Part shown: in pieces, positions 1-8,060 of the stretch
Numbering within the stretch: the stretch's first letter is position 1
How the letters are laid out: the number at the start of each line of letters is the position of its first letter
DNA from: Streptococcus sp. DD12
Lineage (GTDB): Bacteria; Bacillota; Bacilli; Lactobacillales; Streptococcaceae
DNA length: 64,000 nucleotides
Direction of reading: 5' to 3'
Assembly (NCBI RefSeq): GCF_001578885.1
Contig: NZ_KQ969497.1
Span: forward strand, 1-64,000
Notes under the pieces: model-generated
What the model was told of the DNA's origin: nothing
What the model saw: only the letters and a program-made list of their open reading frames with translations
The model's database searches: none
Program-made: the position numbers and the translations under genes

Positions 1-3
1 TAT

Positions 4-77
4 TCCGCCATAGCTCAGTTGGTAGTAGCGCATGACTGTTAATCATGATGTCGTAGGTTCGAGTCCTACTGGCGGAG
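4..77 (+). tRNA. tRNA-Asn (anticodon GTT)
   Basis: The acceptor stem TCCGCCA (4-10) pairs with TGGCGGA (70-76), followed by discriminator G77. The anticodon loop reads CT-GTT-AA, which decodes Asn. The T-arm carries the GGTTCGAGTC signature. The 3' CCA is not encoded. In streptococci a tRNA-Asn commonly follows a 5S rRNA gene, so this is probably the tail of an rRNA operon whose body lies outside the window; that part is inference. Confidence 0.97.
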
Positions 78-86
78 TAAGTAGAG

Positions 87-114
87 GATAGCTGTATAGC
101 TATCTTTTTATTTT
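87..114 (+). terminator. Rho-independent terminator of the tRNA/rRNA unit
   Basis: GATAGCT (87-93) pairs perfectly with AGCTATC (98-104) around a 4-nt loop, followed by TTTTTATTTT. It sits ten bases after the tRNA and should end the stable-RNA transcript. Confidence 0.85.
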
Positions 115-467
115 GTCAACGGTAGTTGATGTCGAAGGTTAATAGTTTGAGAGGTTCGGAAAGGACCTCTTTTTGTGTTTATTCAGAGTTATGATGACCT
201 ATTTCCTAAAGGTGAAATGTTTTTAGGCAATGTTAGCTCTTATGAAAAGTCCTAAACTTCCTAATTCCTCGTGTAGTCTCTAGGTTTGACGGAAATTCTT
301 TGAATACAGGGTTCTGGGAGATAGCTTATGGCTGTCCTGTGGTATTTGGAATGAGTTTCATAGGGTCTCAGTAATGATGGTATTTATGAGACTTTTTGTA
401 TACATTCAAAAGGCTCTATAATCTCTAAAGCGGTTTTACCCACTATAGAAATTACAGAGCCTTTCAT
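115..467. other. gene-free spacer with orphan hairpins
   Basis: No convincing ORF is seen. It holds a second terminator-like hairpin (AGAGGT/ACCTCT with a U-run, 150-174), a third (GTCTCA/TGAGAC then TTTTT, 365-397), the palindrome TGTATACA at 397-404, and the treR terminator. The middle part (180-360) has no recognisable content and may be decayed sequence. Confidence 0.6.
408..464 (-). terminator. terminator of treR
   Basis: GGCTCTATAATCTCT (412-426) pairs imperfectly (two A-C mismatches) with AGAAATTACAGAGCC (447-461). Read on the minus strand the stem is followed by TTTTG, immediately downstream of the treR stop codon. Confidence 0.7.
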
Positions 468-1166
468 TTATCGTTTTGCAATAGTAGTAAATTGAAATTT
501 ATCTAATTTATGATGACTTTCGGTGAACTGAAATTGTCTTCCATCAGTTAAGTAGGCCTTGGAACGAATGCAGACAATTTGGAGGTCTTTACCTAAGTCA
601 AGGTAGTTTTTGTCATTTTCTGATATTTTTTCAATAGTGATTTCTTTTTTGGCAAAATCAATACGATGGTTTTGTTCAATGGTCGAATAAAGAGACTTTG
701 TGGCTTCTTCTTTGGTTAAGGCAGGAACGATATCTTTTTTGATGTAGTCTGTGTCGAGTATGGTTGCTTTTCCATTGACAATGCGTTGTCGGATGATTTT
801 CCATAAAAGTGTTTGTTCAGGAAAACCAGTGAGTTGCGAAAGTTTTTGGTCTGTGATTATCTTGCTGAAAGCTATTATCCTGGTTTGTGAAGAAAAATTG
901 AGTTGGTTGACTAGCTGTTGGTAATTTGTAAGCTGGGCAACAGGAAGAGGGATTGTGGTACGGTTAAGAACTTGTGAACCTTGCCCTTGCGTTTTTTTGA
1001 TATAGCCATTTTCTTGAAGGAGATCTAGAGCTTTTCGGATGGTACTGCGACTAACTTGATAGGTTGTTTGCAAGTCTTTCTCTGTTGGTAAATTGCTATT
1101 GGCTGGAAATTCTGATTCTAAAATCTTTTTCTCTAAATCTGCATAGATAAATTGGTATTTTTTCAT
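468..1166 (-). CDS. treR: TreR, GntR-family trehalose operon regulator
   Basis: Transcriptional regulator of trehalose uptake and use, 232 aa. An N-terminal winged HTH (about residues 1-70, with the 'SRSTIRKALDLLQENGYI' type helix pair) is followed by a UTRA effector-binding domain, the usual GntR/HutC architecture. The ATG at 1166 is chosen because GGAG lies 6 nt upstream; an in-frame GTG four codons earlier overlaps that Shine-Dalgarno and is less likely. It is transcribed divergently from treP-treC, the classic arrangement, and known relatives sense trehalose-6-phosphate. Function is assigned from family and neighbours; the operator was not identified with confidence. Confidence 0.9.
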   Translation of the reverse strand: MKKYQFIYADLEKKILESEFPANSNLPTEKDLQTTYQVSRSTIRKALDLLQENGYIKKTQGQGSQVLNRTTIPLPVAQLTNYQQLVNQLNFSSQTRIIAFSKIITDQKLSQLTGFPEQTLLWKIIRQRIVNGKATILDTDYIKKDIVPALTKEEATKSLYSTIEQNHRIDFAKKEITIEKISENDKNYLDLGKDLQIVCIRSKAYLTDGRQFQFTESHHKLDKFQFTTIAKR

Positions 1167-1251
1167 AAGGGTCTCCACAAGGATTTGTCCTTATTTTAGC
1201 ATACAAATTTGAATTTTTGACATTTAAGTTGAGAAAAAAGACCAGCTTGTC

Positions 1252-1280
1252 TTGTTTTAAAATTTGGAATCGGTTACAAT
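1252..1280 (+). promoter_or_regulatory. treP promoter with overlapping CcpA cre site
   Basis: A -35 TTGTTT (1252-1257) and -10 TACAAT (1275-1280) are separated by 17 nt. The sequence TGGAATCGGTTACA (1265-1278) matches the cre consensus TGNAANCGNTNNCA at every fixed position and covers the -10. This predicts carbon catabolite repression by CcpA on top of TreR control. Confidence 0.8.
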
Positions 1281-1320
1281 AAAACCATAATAAATCTTAT
1301 CACTAGATTGGAGTGTATAC

Positions 1321-3270
1321 ATGGGAAAATTTGAAAAGGATGCTAAGGAGCTCTTAGGGGCTATTGGTGGTAAAGACAACATCACAGCTGTTACGCATTG
1401 TGCCACACGGATGCGTTTTGTATTAGCTGACGATAATAAGGCAGATGTTAAGACCATCGAAGCGATTCCTGTCGTTAAGGGAACTTTTACCAATGCTGGT
1501 CAGTTTCAGGTTATCATTGGTAACGATGTTCCTATTTTCTATAATGATTTCACAGCTGTTTCTGGCATCGAAGGGGTGTCAAAAGAGGCAGCCAAATCAG
1601 CTGCAAAAAGCAACCAAAACCCTGTTCAGCGGGTTATGACGACTTTGGCGGAGATTTTTACACCTCTGATTCCTGCCTTGATTGTTGGCGGTCTCATTTT
1701 AGGTTTTCAAAATGTTTTAAGTGGCATCCAGTTTGAGGGTCTCGGTGGCAAAACAATTGTTGAGACGTCGCAGTTCTGGGCTGGAGTTAATGAATTATTG
1801 GGTATTCCTGGCGGTGCTATTTTTGGCTTTTTACCTGTAGGGATTACTTGGTCCGTCTCTCGGAAAATGGGGACGAGTCAAATCTTAGGGATTGTCCTGG
1901 GAATTTGTTTGGTTCATCCGAATCTGCTTAGTGCTTATGAATATGCTGCAGCACAAGCAGCTCATAAGGTACCAGTTTTTGACTTTGGAGCCTTTACTTT
2001 ACAAAAGGTCGGTTACCAAGGGCAAGTTATTCCTGCCTTATTAGCTGGTTTGGCTTTAGCTTATCTTGAAATCTTCTGGCGCAAGTATATTCCAGAAGTG
2101 ATTTCAATGATTTTTGTACCTCTTTTGTCTTTGATTCCAGCTGTTATCTTATCTTATGCAGTTCTTGGCCCAATTGGCTGGTGGCTAGGTGGAATCATTT
2201 CTAGTGTTGTTTTAGCAGGATTGACAGGTCCCGTTAAATGGCTCTTTGGTATTATTTTCGGGGCAATCTATGCACCATTTGTTATCACTGGTCTGCATCA
2301 CATGACCAATGCCATTGACTTGGAGTTGGTTCGGACGTCGGGTGGAACAGGTCTTTGGCCGATGATTGCACTGTCTAATATCGCACAAGGTTCAGCCGTA
2401 TTTGCTTACTATTTAATCAAACGACACAATGAACGCGAAGCACAAATTTCGTTACCAGCTGCCATTTCTGCTTATTTAGGAATTACAGAACCTGCCCTTT
2501 TTGGGGTCAATGTCAAATATATCTATCCTTTGGTAGCTGGGATGTCAGCCTCAGCGCTTGCAGGTTTACTTTCTGTAACTTTTGGTGTACAAGCCAATTC
2601 AGTCGGTATTGGAGGACTTCCTGCCATCTTGTCTATTCAACCGCGATTCTGGGTGCCATTTGCCCTAATCATGGTTGTTGATATCGCAGTTGCGATGGTA
2701 TTGACCTTTATTTTCCATAAAACTGGTTTTCTGACTAAGACCGAAGAAGAAGGGCAAGCAAAACAAGTGGATGCCATCAAAGAGGCTGAGCAAGCGGCAC
2801 CAAAAGCTGATTTTGAAACGATTGTTAGCCCATTGTCCGGTGACGTTAAAGACCTCAGTCAGGCATCAGACCCTGTCTTTGCACAAGGCGTTATGGGGCA
2901 AGGTGTGGTTATTTTTCCAAGTGAAGGGGAATTGGTCTCTCCAGTTAATGGAACGGTTACTGTCCTCTTTCCAACAAAACATGCAGTTGGTATCCTTTCA
3001 GATGAAGGGGTGGAACTGTTGATGCATATCGGAATGGATACGGTCAGTCTTGACGGTAAGGGCTTTGAGGCGCATGTGTCACAAGGTTCTCAAGTCAAAG
3101 TGGGTGATTCTTTGATTAGCTTTGATAAGCAGGTGATAGAAGAGGCTGGTTTGGTGACTGAAACACCTGTTATAATCACCAATCAAGACGTTTTCCAACC
3201 GGATGCTTTAGGGGAATTGCCACGTCAAGTCGCCCGCGGTGAACAGTTGATGACTGCAACTCGGATTTAA
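1321..3270 (+). CDS. treP: trehalose-specific PTS transporter EIIBCA
   Basis: Imports trehalose with phosphorylation to trehalose-6-phosphate, 649 aa. Order of domains: EIIB (residues 1-90, phosphocysteine C27 in 'THCATRMRF'), a hydrophobic EIIC membrane domain (about 105-475), an Ala/Glu-rich linker, and a glucose-type EIIA domain (about 500-649) with the phosphohistidine H569 in 'LLMHIGMDTV'. The complete B-C-A fusion means no separate EIIA is needed. RBS GGAG lies 7 nt before the ATG. It is followed by treC with a hairpin between them, and is divergent from treR, which fixes trehalose as the likely substrate. Confidence 0.93.
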   Translation: MGKFEKDAKELLGAIGGKDNITAVTHCATRMRFVLADDNKADVKTIEAIPVVKGTFTNAGQFQVIIGNDVPIFYNDFTAVSGIEGVSKEAAKSAAKSNQNPVQRVMTTLAEIFTPLIPALIVGGLILGFQNVLSGIQFEGLGGKTIVETSQFWAGVNELLGIPGGAIFGFLPVGITWSVSRKMGTSQILGIVLGICLVHPNLLSAYEYAAAQAAHKVPVFDFGAFTLQKVGYQGQVIPALLAGLALAYLEIFWRKYIPEVISMIFVPLLSLIPAVILSYAVLGPIGWWLGGIISSVVLAGLTGPVKWLFGIIFGAIYAPFVITGLHHMTNAIDLELVRTSGGTGLWPMIALSNIAQGSAVFAYYLIKRHNEREAQISLPAAISAYLGITEPALFGVNVKYIYPLVAGMSASALAGLLSVTFGVQANSVGIGGLPAILSIQPRFWVPFALIMVVDIAVAMVLTFIFHKTGFLTKTEEEGQAKQVDAIKEAEQAAPKADFETIVSPLSGDVKDLSQASDPVFAQGVMGQGVVIFPSEGELVSPVNGTVTVLFPTKHAVGILSDEGVELLMHIGMDTVSLDGKGFEAHVSQGSQVKVGDSLISFDKQVIEEAGLVTETPVIITNQDVFQPDALGELPRQVARGEQLMTATRI

Positions 3271-3280
3271 GCAAAAGTAT

Positions 3281-3312
3281 AAGAGGTGACAGCTAGCGCT
3301 ACACCTCTTTCC
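3281..3312 (+). terminator. treP-treC intercistronic hairpin (partial terminator)
   Basis: AAGAGGTG (3281-3288) pairs with CACCTCTT (3302-3309), followed by the T-rich TCCTTT. Placed between two genes of one operon it may attenuate or process the transcript rather than end it. Confidence 0.5.
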
Positions 3313-3334
3313 TTTAGACAGAAAAGAGATAAAA

Positions 3335-4957
3335 ATGGTATTAGACAAAACAAAAGTGATTTATCAGATTTACCCGAAGTCCTATAAGGATACGACGGGA
3401 AATGGTGTTGGCGATTTTCAAGGGATTATTGAAAAGATTCCTTATCTGGCGGAATTGGGGATTGACATGATTTGGTTAAATCCATTTTACCCAAGTCCTC
3501 AGCGAGATAATGGCTATGATATTTCAGACTACACAGCAGTAAATCCTCTCTTTGGGGATATGGCAGACTTTGAAAAGATGGTAGCTGTTGGTAAGGCTTA
3601 TCACATTGATTTTATGTTAGATATGGTTCTCAATCATTGTTCTACTGAGCATGAGTGGTTCCAGAAGGCTCTAGCAGGTGACAAGTATTATCAAGATTTC
3701 TTCTTTATTCAGGAGCAACCAACCGACTGGCAGTCTAAGTTTGGTGGCAGTGCTTGGGCACCTTTTGGCGATACAGGGAAATATTATCTTCATCTTTTCG
3801 ACATAACTCAGGCGGATTTGGATTGGCGCAATCCAAATGTTCGTAAAGAATTATTTAAAGTGGTTAATTTCTGGCGAGAAAAAGGTGTTAAAGGCTTTCG
3901 GTTTGATGTGATTAATCTCATCGGAAAGGACCCAGTATTAGTGGATTGTGCCGAAGATGAGGGCAAACCAGCTTACACTGATAAGCCGATTGTACATGAT
4001 TATTTGCACATGATGAATGAAGCAACTTTTGGTGAAGACGATAGCTTTATTACTGTAGGGGAAATGTCTTCTACCACTATTGATAACTGTGTCTTGTATT
4101 CAGCACCTGAGCGACATGAATTATCAATGGCCTTTAATTTCCATCATTTGAAGGTGGATTATGCGGATGGGCAAAAATGGACCCTTCATCCTTTTGATTT
4201 TGAAGCCTTAAAGCGTCTTTTCCATACCTGGGGACGTGAAATGAGCGACCGCGGAGGATGGTCAGCCCTATTCTGGAATAATCACGACCAACCACGTGCC
4301 CTCAATCGCTTTGTTGATGTTAAGAATTTCCGTCAAGAAGGAGCGACCATGTTGGCGGCCAGCATCCATTTGTCCCGTGGGACACCCTATATTTATATGG
4401 GAGAAGAGATTGGTATGCTAGATCCCGACTACGATACGATAGCGGATTATGTCGATGTTGAATCACTGAATGCTTTTGAGATGTTAAAAGGGGAAGGCAA
4501 ATCAGAGGAAGAAGCGTTTCGAATTATTCAAGCCAAATCTCGAGATAACTCACGGACTCCCATGCAATGGGATAGTAGTTTAAATGCAGGTTTTTCAACA
4601 GGCACACCTTGGCTAAAACCAGGAAAAACTTATCCTGAGATTAATGTCGAGCGAGAAAAAGATGGGCCAATCTTCCAATTTTATCAAACATTAATTCAGT
4701 TAAGGAAATCGCATCCTATTATTTCAGAAGGGACTTATCGGCCAGTATTGGAAGACCACCAGCAGGTTTACGCTTTTGAACGCCTTTACAAGGACGAGAA
4801 ATTGCTGGTTCTTAATAACTTTTATGATCAGACAGTTGAATTAGACCTACCAGAAGGCTACCAAGAGGGAGAAGTTTTCTTAACCAATCAAGAGCTAGCT
4901 AAGTGGGATAAAAAACTTCTATTGAAACCTTATCAGACCTTGGCGATAAAAGCTTAA
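3335..4957 (+). CDS. treC: alpha,alpha-phosphotrehalase (GH13)
   Basis: Cytoplasmic hydrolase of trehalose-6-phosphate to glucose and glucose-6-phosphate, 540 aa, the usual length for the family. GH13 hallmarks: 'YQIYPKSY' near the N-terminus, nucleophile D191 in 'GFRFDVIN', general acid E243 in 'VGEMSS', and transition-state D318 in 'NNHDQPR'. It sits 64 nt downstream of the trehalose PTS gene, so its substrate is supplied directly by TreP. Some GH13 relatives are oligo-1,6-glucosidases or dextran glucosidases, but the context makes phosphotrehalase the best call. Also named treA in some genomes. Confidence 0.92.
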   Translation: MVLDKTKVIYQIYPKSYKDTTGNGVGDFQGIIEKIPYLAELGIDMIWLNPFYPSPQRDNGYDISDYTAVNPLFGDMADFEKMVAVGKAYHIDFMLDMVLNHCSTEHEWFQKALAGDKYYQDFFFIQEQPTDWQSKFGGSAWAPFGDTGKYYLHLFDITQADLDWRNPNVRKELFKVVNFWREKGVKGFRFDVINLIGKDPVLVDCAEDEGKPAYTDKPIVHDYLHMMNEATFGEDDSFITVGEMSSTTIDNCVLYSAPERHELSMAFNFHHLKVDYADGQKWTLHPFDFEALKRLFHTWGREMSDRGGWSALFWNNHDQPRALNRFVDVKNFRQEGATMLAASIHLSRGTPYIYMGEEIGMLDPDYDTIADYVDVESLNAFEMLKGEGKSEEEAFRIIQAKSRDNSRTPMQWDSSLNAGFSTGTPWLKPGKTYPEINVEREKDGPIFQFYQTLIQLRKSHPIISEGTYRPVLEDHQQVYAFERLYKDEKLLVLNNFYDQTVELDLPEGYQEGEVFLTNQELAKWDKKLLLKPYQTLAIKA

Positions 4958-4967
4958 AACCGAACGG

Positions 4968-4992
4968 ACACTCGAAAAGAGTGTATTTTTTT
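4968..4992 (+). terminator. terminator of the tre operon
   Basis: ACACTC (4968-4973) pairs with GAGTGT (4979-4984) around GAAAA, followed by ATTTTTTT. Confidence 0.85.
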
Positions 4993-5081
4993 GACTTATT
5001 GGTAAAATAAGGAGATTTAACACCAAAAAACGAAGGAAAATGCTATAATTATTTCATAAAACACGAAAAATATTCTTTTTT

Positions 5082-5124
5082 GGTCTAATATGTCCTTTTC
5101 TTCCTTTTAAAGTGACCGTATACT
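5082..5124 (+). promoter_or_regulatory. comX promoter with ComR-box-like element
   Basis: GGTCTAATATGTCC (5082-5095) keeps the right half (TGTCC then T-rich) of the ComR-regulated comX/comS promoter box, whose core is GACA-N4-TGTC, but the left half is degenerate. A T-rich tract follows, then -10 TATACT (5119-5124). This box, T-tract and TATACT layout is the known design of ComR-activated promoters lacking a good -35. A separate extended -10 (TGCTATAAT, 5041-5049) lies upstream and may give basal transcription. Confidence 0.6.
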
Positions 5125-5152
5125 AATGCTATCACTTAAAAGGAGATTTTAT

Positions 5153-5632
5153 ATGGAAAATATTGGGAAATATTATGGAAAAGTTCGTTTGATTGTGTTG
5201 AAGCAACAAAAGCAGTATGGCATCCAGTTATGGGAAAAAGAAGATTGGGAACAAGAGGGCCTTATCTGTCTTTATCAGCTACTGACTAGCCATCCAGAGT
5301 TGCGAGATGATGAAGAAAAGTTGAGGATTTATTTTAAAACAAAATTTTCAAATTACGTTAAAGATCAATTGAGGGCTCAAGGGAGCCTCAAACGACGGAT
5401 TAACAATCAAACTTTTGAAGATGTTCATGAGTTAGAGTATTTAATTGAGGACCCGAGAATGGCTGTGGAAAACTATCTTATCTTTCAGGAATGCTACCAA
5501 TCTTTCAAAAATCAGTTAGAGACTAAGGAAGAGCACGAACAGTTAGAAAAAGTGGTAGCTGGAGAAGTCTTTCGTGGTCGCAAAGCCATGTTACGCCGTA
5601 TGCAGACGTATTTTGAAGATGTTATAAAATAA
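5153..5632 (+). CDS. comX: ComX/SigX competence sigma factor
   Basis: Alternative sigma factor that directs RNA polymerase to late competence genes (DNA uptake and recombination), 159 aa, typical of streptococcal ComX. The region 'QLWEKEDWEQEGLICLYQLL' and 'YFKTKFSNYVKDQLR' resembles sigma region 2, followed by 'QGSLKRRIN'; the C-terminus has an HTH-like basic end. The ATG at 5153 is preceded by AAGGAG; an upstream in-frame ATG at 5126 lacks one and overlaps the promoter. It lies between the trehalose operon and a ComR-like gene, just upstream of pcsB. Sigma activity depends on a peptide-responsive activator; see the next gene. Confidence 0.88.
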   Translation: MENIGKYYGKVRLIVLKQQKQYGIQLWEKEDWEQEGLICLYQLLTSHPELRDDEEKLRIYFKTKFSNYVKDQLRAQGSLKRRINNQTFEDVHELEYLIEDPRMAVENYLIFQECYQSFKNQLETKEEHEQLEKVVAGEVFRGRKAMLRRMQTYFEDVIK

Positions 5633-5660
5633 TCTCTCCCCTAGCAATGAGGAGAAATTT

Positions 5661-6590
5661 ATGTTGGGAACGTTGGGAAATCGGATTAAAACACTACGAA
5701 AGGAAAAAAAGTTAAGCCGAGAGGCAATTTGTGAAGATGGTGAAGTGCTTTCTCCGAAGCAACTCTATCGCATTGAGGCAAATATTTCAATGCCCAGTGT
5801 GGAGAAAGTCGTCTTTTTGGCCAAACAGTTAGATGTTTCGGTGAGTGAACTCTTTGATGAGAAGAAAGAGTTACCTCAAGAATATCTTTCATTAAAGTAT
5901 GATATTTTAAACACCCAAGTCTATCGGCATCCGGATTTAATGACTCAGGTCTTGAAACAGATATCAGATGTTCATGAGCGGTTCTATGCTGACTTACCTC
6001 AAGAGGAGGCCTATATCTTTGGTCTCCTCGAAAAAATGCTACGTGCCTATAACTTGGAGGAAGACCAGATGCCTATTACCGAGATAAAAGAGCATCTGCG
6101 ACCCTTGTTGAATCATTTGTATTTTGATTTAAATACACTCATTATGATTCGGTATGTTCTTAATCGTGAAATCAGTTATGATGAAAAATATAAGAAAAGT
6201 TTGTTTGGTGCGTCCTATATTGCAATGGTTCAAGAGGAACTGGTCAATCTGACAACAACAGTGAGACGCGAAGACTGGTTTATCTGTCGAGACAATTTAA
6301 TCACCGCCTTGACCTTAAGTTTAAATCATGCAGACCATGAGAAGTGTTTTCTTCTATTAAAAGTATTGAAAGAAAATATGGCGCGTTTTCAAGATGTCCA
6401 GAAAAAAATGATTGTGATGATGCTGGAATGGAAAATATTTCTGTTAAACAATCAGCTGGACGAAGCACAGGAAACCTATGATAAGACAAAGGCATTCGTG
6501 CAAATTATTGGTGACAAACATGTTCTAATGAAAATTATGGAAGAATGGGAAAGTGATTTCAAAGATTTCCAAAAGAAAAAGGAAATCTAA
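5661..6590 (+). CDS. ComR-like RRNPP/Rgg-family regulator
   Basis: Predicted peptide-responsive transcription regulator, 309 aa. An N-terminal XRE helix-turn-helix (residues 1-65, 'LGNRIKTLRKEKKLSREAI' ... 'SPKQLYRIEANISMPSVEKV') is followed by an alpha-helical TPR-like region (about 75-305) of the kind that binds short pheromones. From memory, the pattern LS-x-EA-x-C, QL-x-RIE, FLAK-x-L-x-VS, LP-x-x-Y-x-x-LKY and LEWK resembles streptococcal ComR more than generic Rgg; no alignment was run. It starts 28 nt after comX with its own RBS (GAGGAGAAATTT), so it is probably co-transcribed. No comS-like ORF with a WW-type XIP motif is visible around it. It could be ComR itself, a ComR paralogue, or a regulator of another pathway. 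Confidence 0.72.
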   Translation: MLGTLGNRIKTLRKEKKLSREAICEDGEVLSPKQLYRIEANISMPSVEKVVFLAKQLDVSVSELFDEKKELPQEYLSLKYDILNTQVYRHPDLMTQVLKQISDVHERFYADLPQEEAYIFGLLEKMLRAYNLEEDQMPITEIKEHLRPLLNHLYFDLNTLIMIRYVLNREISYDEKYKKSLFGASYIAMVQEELVNLTTTVRREDWFICRDNLITALTLSLNHADHEKCFLLLKVLKENMARFQDVQKKMIVMMLEWKIFLLNNQLDEAQETYDKTKAFVQIIGDKHVLMKIMEEWESDFKDFQKKKEI

Positions 6591-6611
6591 TGGAAGCATA
6601 AAAAGCACGTT

Positions 6612-6642
6612 TGTAACATTTTTGTAATGGAAATGATATGAT
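6612..6642 (+). promoter_or_regulatory. WalR (VicR) box and pcsB promoter
   Basis: TGTAAC-N5-TGTAAT (6612-6628) is a perfect match to the WalR/VicR consensus TGTWAH-N5-TGTWAH. A -10 TATGAT (6637-6642) follows without a good -35; the box occupies the -35 region, as expected for activation by the essential WalRK system, whose best-known streptococcal target is pcsB. Confidence 0.82.
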
Positions 6643-6689
6643 AAATATGGTAGCATAGTAATGTCTTATCAAAAAGGAGTTTTTATTAG

Positions 6690-7943
6690 ATGAAAAAAAG
6701 CATTTTATCTGCAGTCTTGGTAAGTGGTGTTACCCTTACTTCTGCACAAACTTTGACTCATGTAAACGCTGATGAATATGATAATCAGATTGCCGCTAAG
6801 GATAGCGTCATCAGCGACCTTACTGCTCAACAAACTGATGCCCAAAAACAAGTAACCAATATTCAAGCACAAGTTGATTCATTGACAACTCAACAAAATG
6901 AATTGGCTGCGCAAAACGATCAATTGCAACAAGAGTCACAAGAACTCTCAACTGAGATTCAAACACTCTCTAACAAGATCGTTGCTCGTAACGAAACATT
7001 GAAGAAGCAAGCGCGTGCGGCTCAAAAAGCAAGCACACTCTCAAGCTACCTCGATGCCATTGCTAACTCAAAATCAATCTCAGATGCCATCAGCCGTGTT
7101 GCTGCTGTCCACGAGGTTGTTTCTACCAACCAAGCGACTATCAAGCAACAAGAATCTGATAAGTCAGCCTTGGAAGAAAAACAAGTAGCTAACCAAGAAG
7201 CTATCAATACAGTTGCAGCAAACCAAGTGCAATTGCAAGAAACTTCAGCTGCCTTGACAACTCAACAAGCTGAATTGCAAGCAGCACAATTGGCATTGCA
7301 AGCACAATTGGCGACAGCTCAAGAAGAAAAAGCATCTCTTCAATCACAACAAGCAGCCGCTCAAGCAGCCGCTCAAGCAGCCGCTGAACAAGCAGCTGCG
7401 CAAAAACAAGCGCAAGAAGCAGCTGCTCAAGCCGCTCAAGAATCAGTTCAAACAGCTCAAGCTGCTGTAGAAACTGGTACTGCTACAACGGATACTACAA
7501 CAGATACTTCTGCTGATGCGGCAACTAGCCAACCAGCAGCGTCAACAGCTTCTGCAACACCTGCTGCAGCAACAGCAACAGCTGTGTCAGCAAGCGTGAA
7601 TACAGCTGGTAACACCTATCCAGTTGGACAATGTACTTGGGGTGTTAAATCTCTCGTATCATGGGCTGGAAACGGCTGGGGAAATGCTAACCAATGGGGA
7701 GCTTCTGCAACAGCTGCTGGTCACTCAATTTCATCTACACCTTCAGTAGGTGCTATCGCAGTTTGGCCAAATGATGGTGGAGGATACGGACACGTGGCTT
7801 ATGTGGTCGCAGTGAACGGAACAAACAGCATTCAAGTTATGGAATCAAACTATGCGGGTAACATGTCTATCGGTAACTACCGTGGTTCATTTGACCCAAC
7901 AGCTTCAACTTGGGGTGGATCAGTATACTACATCTTACCTTAA
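6690..7943 (+). CDS. pcsB: PcsB, secreted CHAP-domain peptidoglycan hydrolase for cell division
   Basis: Septal peptidoglycan-splitting protein recruited by FtsEX, 417 aa. A signal peptide (cleavage near 'HVNA|DEYDN', about residue 27) precedes a long coiled coil rich in Gln/Ala (about 30-260), a low-complexity Ala/Thr linker (about 260-310), and a C-terminal CHAP domain (about 312-417) with the catalytic Cys in 'VGQCTWG' and His in 'GHVAYV'. Near repeats of CAAGCAGCCGCT around 7350-7385 encode an Ala/Gln run. It is regulated by the WalR box upstream and ended by a strong terminator, so it is probably monocistronic. Confidence 0.95.
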   Translation: MKKSILSAVLVSGVTLTSAQTLTHVNADEYDNQIAAKDSVISDLTAQQTDAQKQVTNIQAQVDSLTTQQNELAAQNDQLQQESQELSTEIQTLSNKIVARNETLKKQARAAQKASTLSSYLDAIANSKSISDAISRVAAVHEVVSTNQATIKQQESDKSALEEKQVANQEAINTVAANQVQLQETSAALTTQQAELQAAQLALQAQLATAQEEKASLQSQQAAAQAAAQAAAEQAAAQKQAQEAAAQAAQESVQTAQAAVETGTATTDTTTDTSADAATSQPAASTASATPAAATATAVSASVNTAGNTYPVGQCTWGVKSLVSWAGNGWGNANQWGASATAAGHSISSTPSVGAIAVWPNDGGGYGHVAYVVAVNGTNSIQVMESNYAGNMSIGNYRGSFDPTASTWGGSVYYILP

Positions 7944-7955
7944 GAACAAAACATT

Positions 7956-7986
7956 AAAAAAAGAGTGGGGACGCCTGCTCTTTTTT
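7956..7986 (+). terminator. terminator of pcsB
   Basis: AAAAAAGAG (around 7957-7965) pairs with CTCTTTTTT (7978-7986), with additional GG/CC pairing inside. Confidence 0.85.
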
Positions 7987-7990
7987 GCTG

Positions 7991-8019
7991 TTGCGAAAAG
8001 AGCCGAAAAAAGATAAAAT
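7991..8019 (+). promoter_or_regulatory. prs promoter
   Basis: -35 TTGCGA (7991-7996) and -10 TAAAAT (8014-8019) with 17-nt spacing. A TATAAT at 8043-8048 is too close to the start codon to leave room for the RBS. Confidence 0.6.
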
Positions 8020-8060
8020 AGAGGGGTAGTGAACTCGGTGTATATAATGTGGAGGGTATC

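Noticed and set aside
397-404. TGTATACA as a TreR operator
   Set aside because: It lies downstream of treR, away from the treP promoter, and is only 8 nt long.
4955-4970. PurBox-like AAACCGAACGGA after treC
   Set aside because: It lies against a terminator and no purine gene follows; shows that such matches occur by chance.
6661-6693. 10-codon ORF MSYQKGVFIR as a possible comS/XIP
   Set aside because: It only spans the pcsB RBS, lacks a WW motif or RBS of its own, and overlaps the pcsB start.
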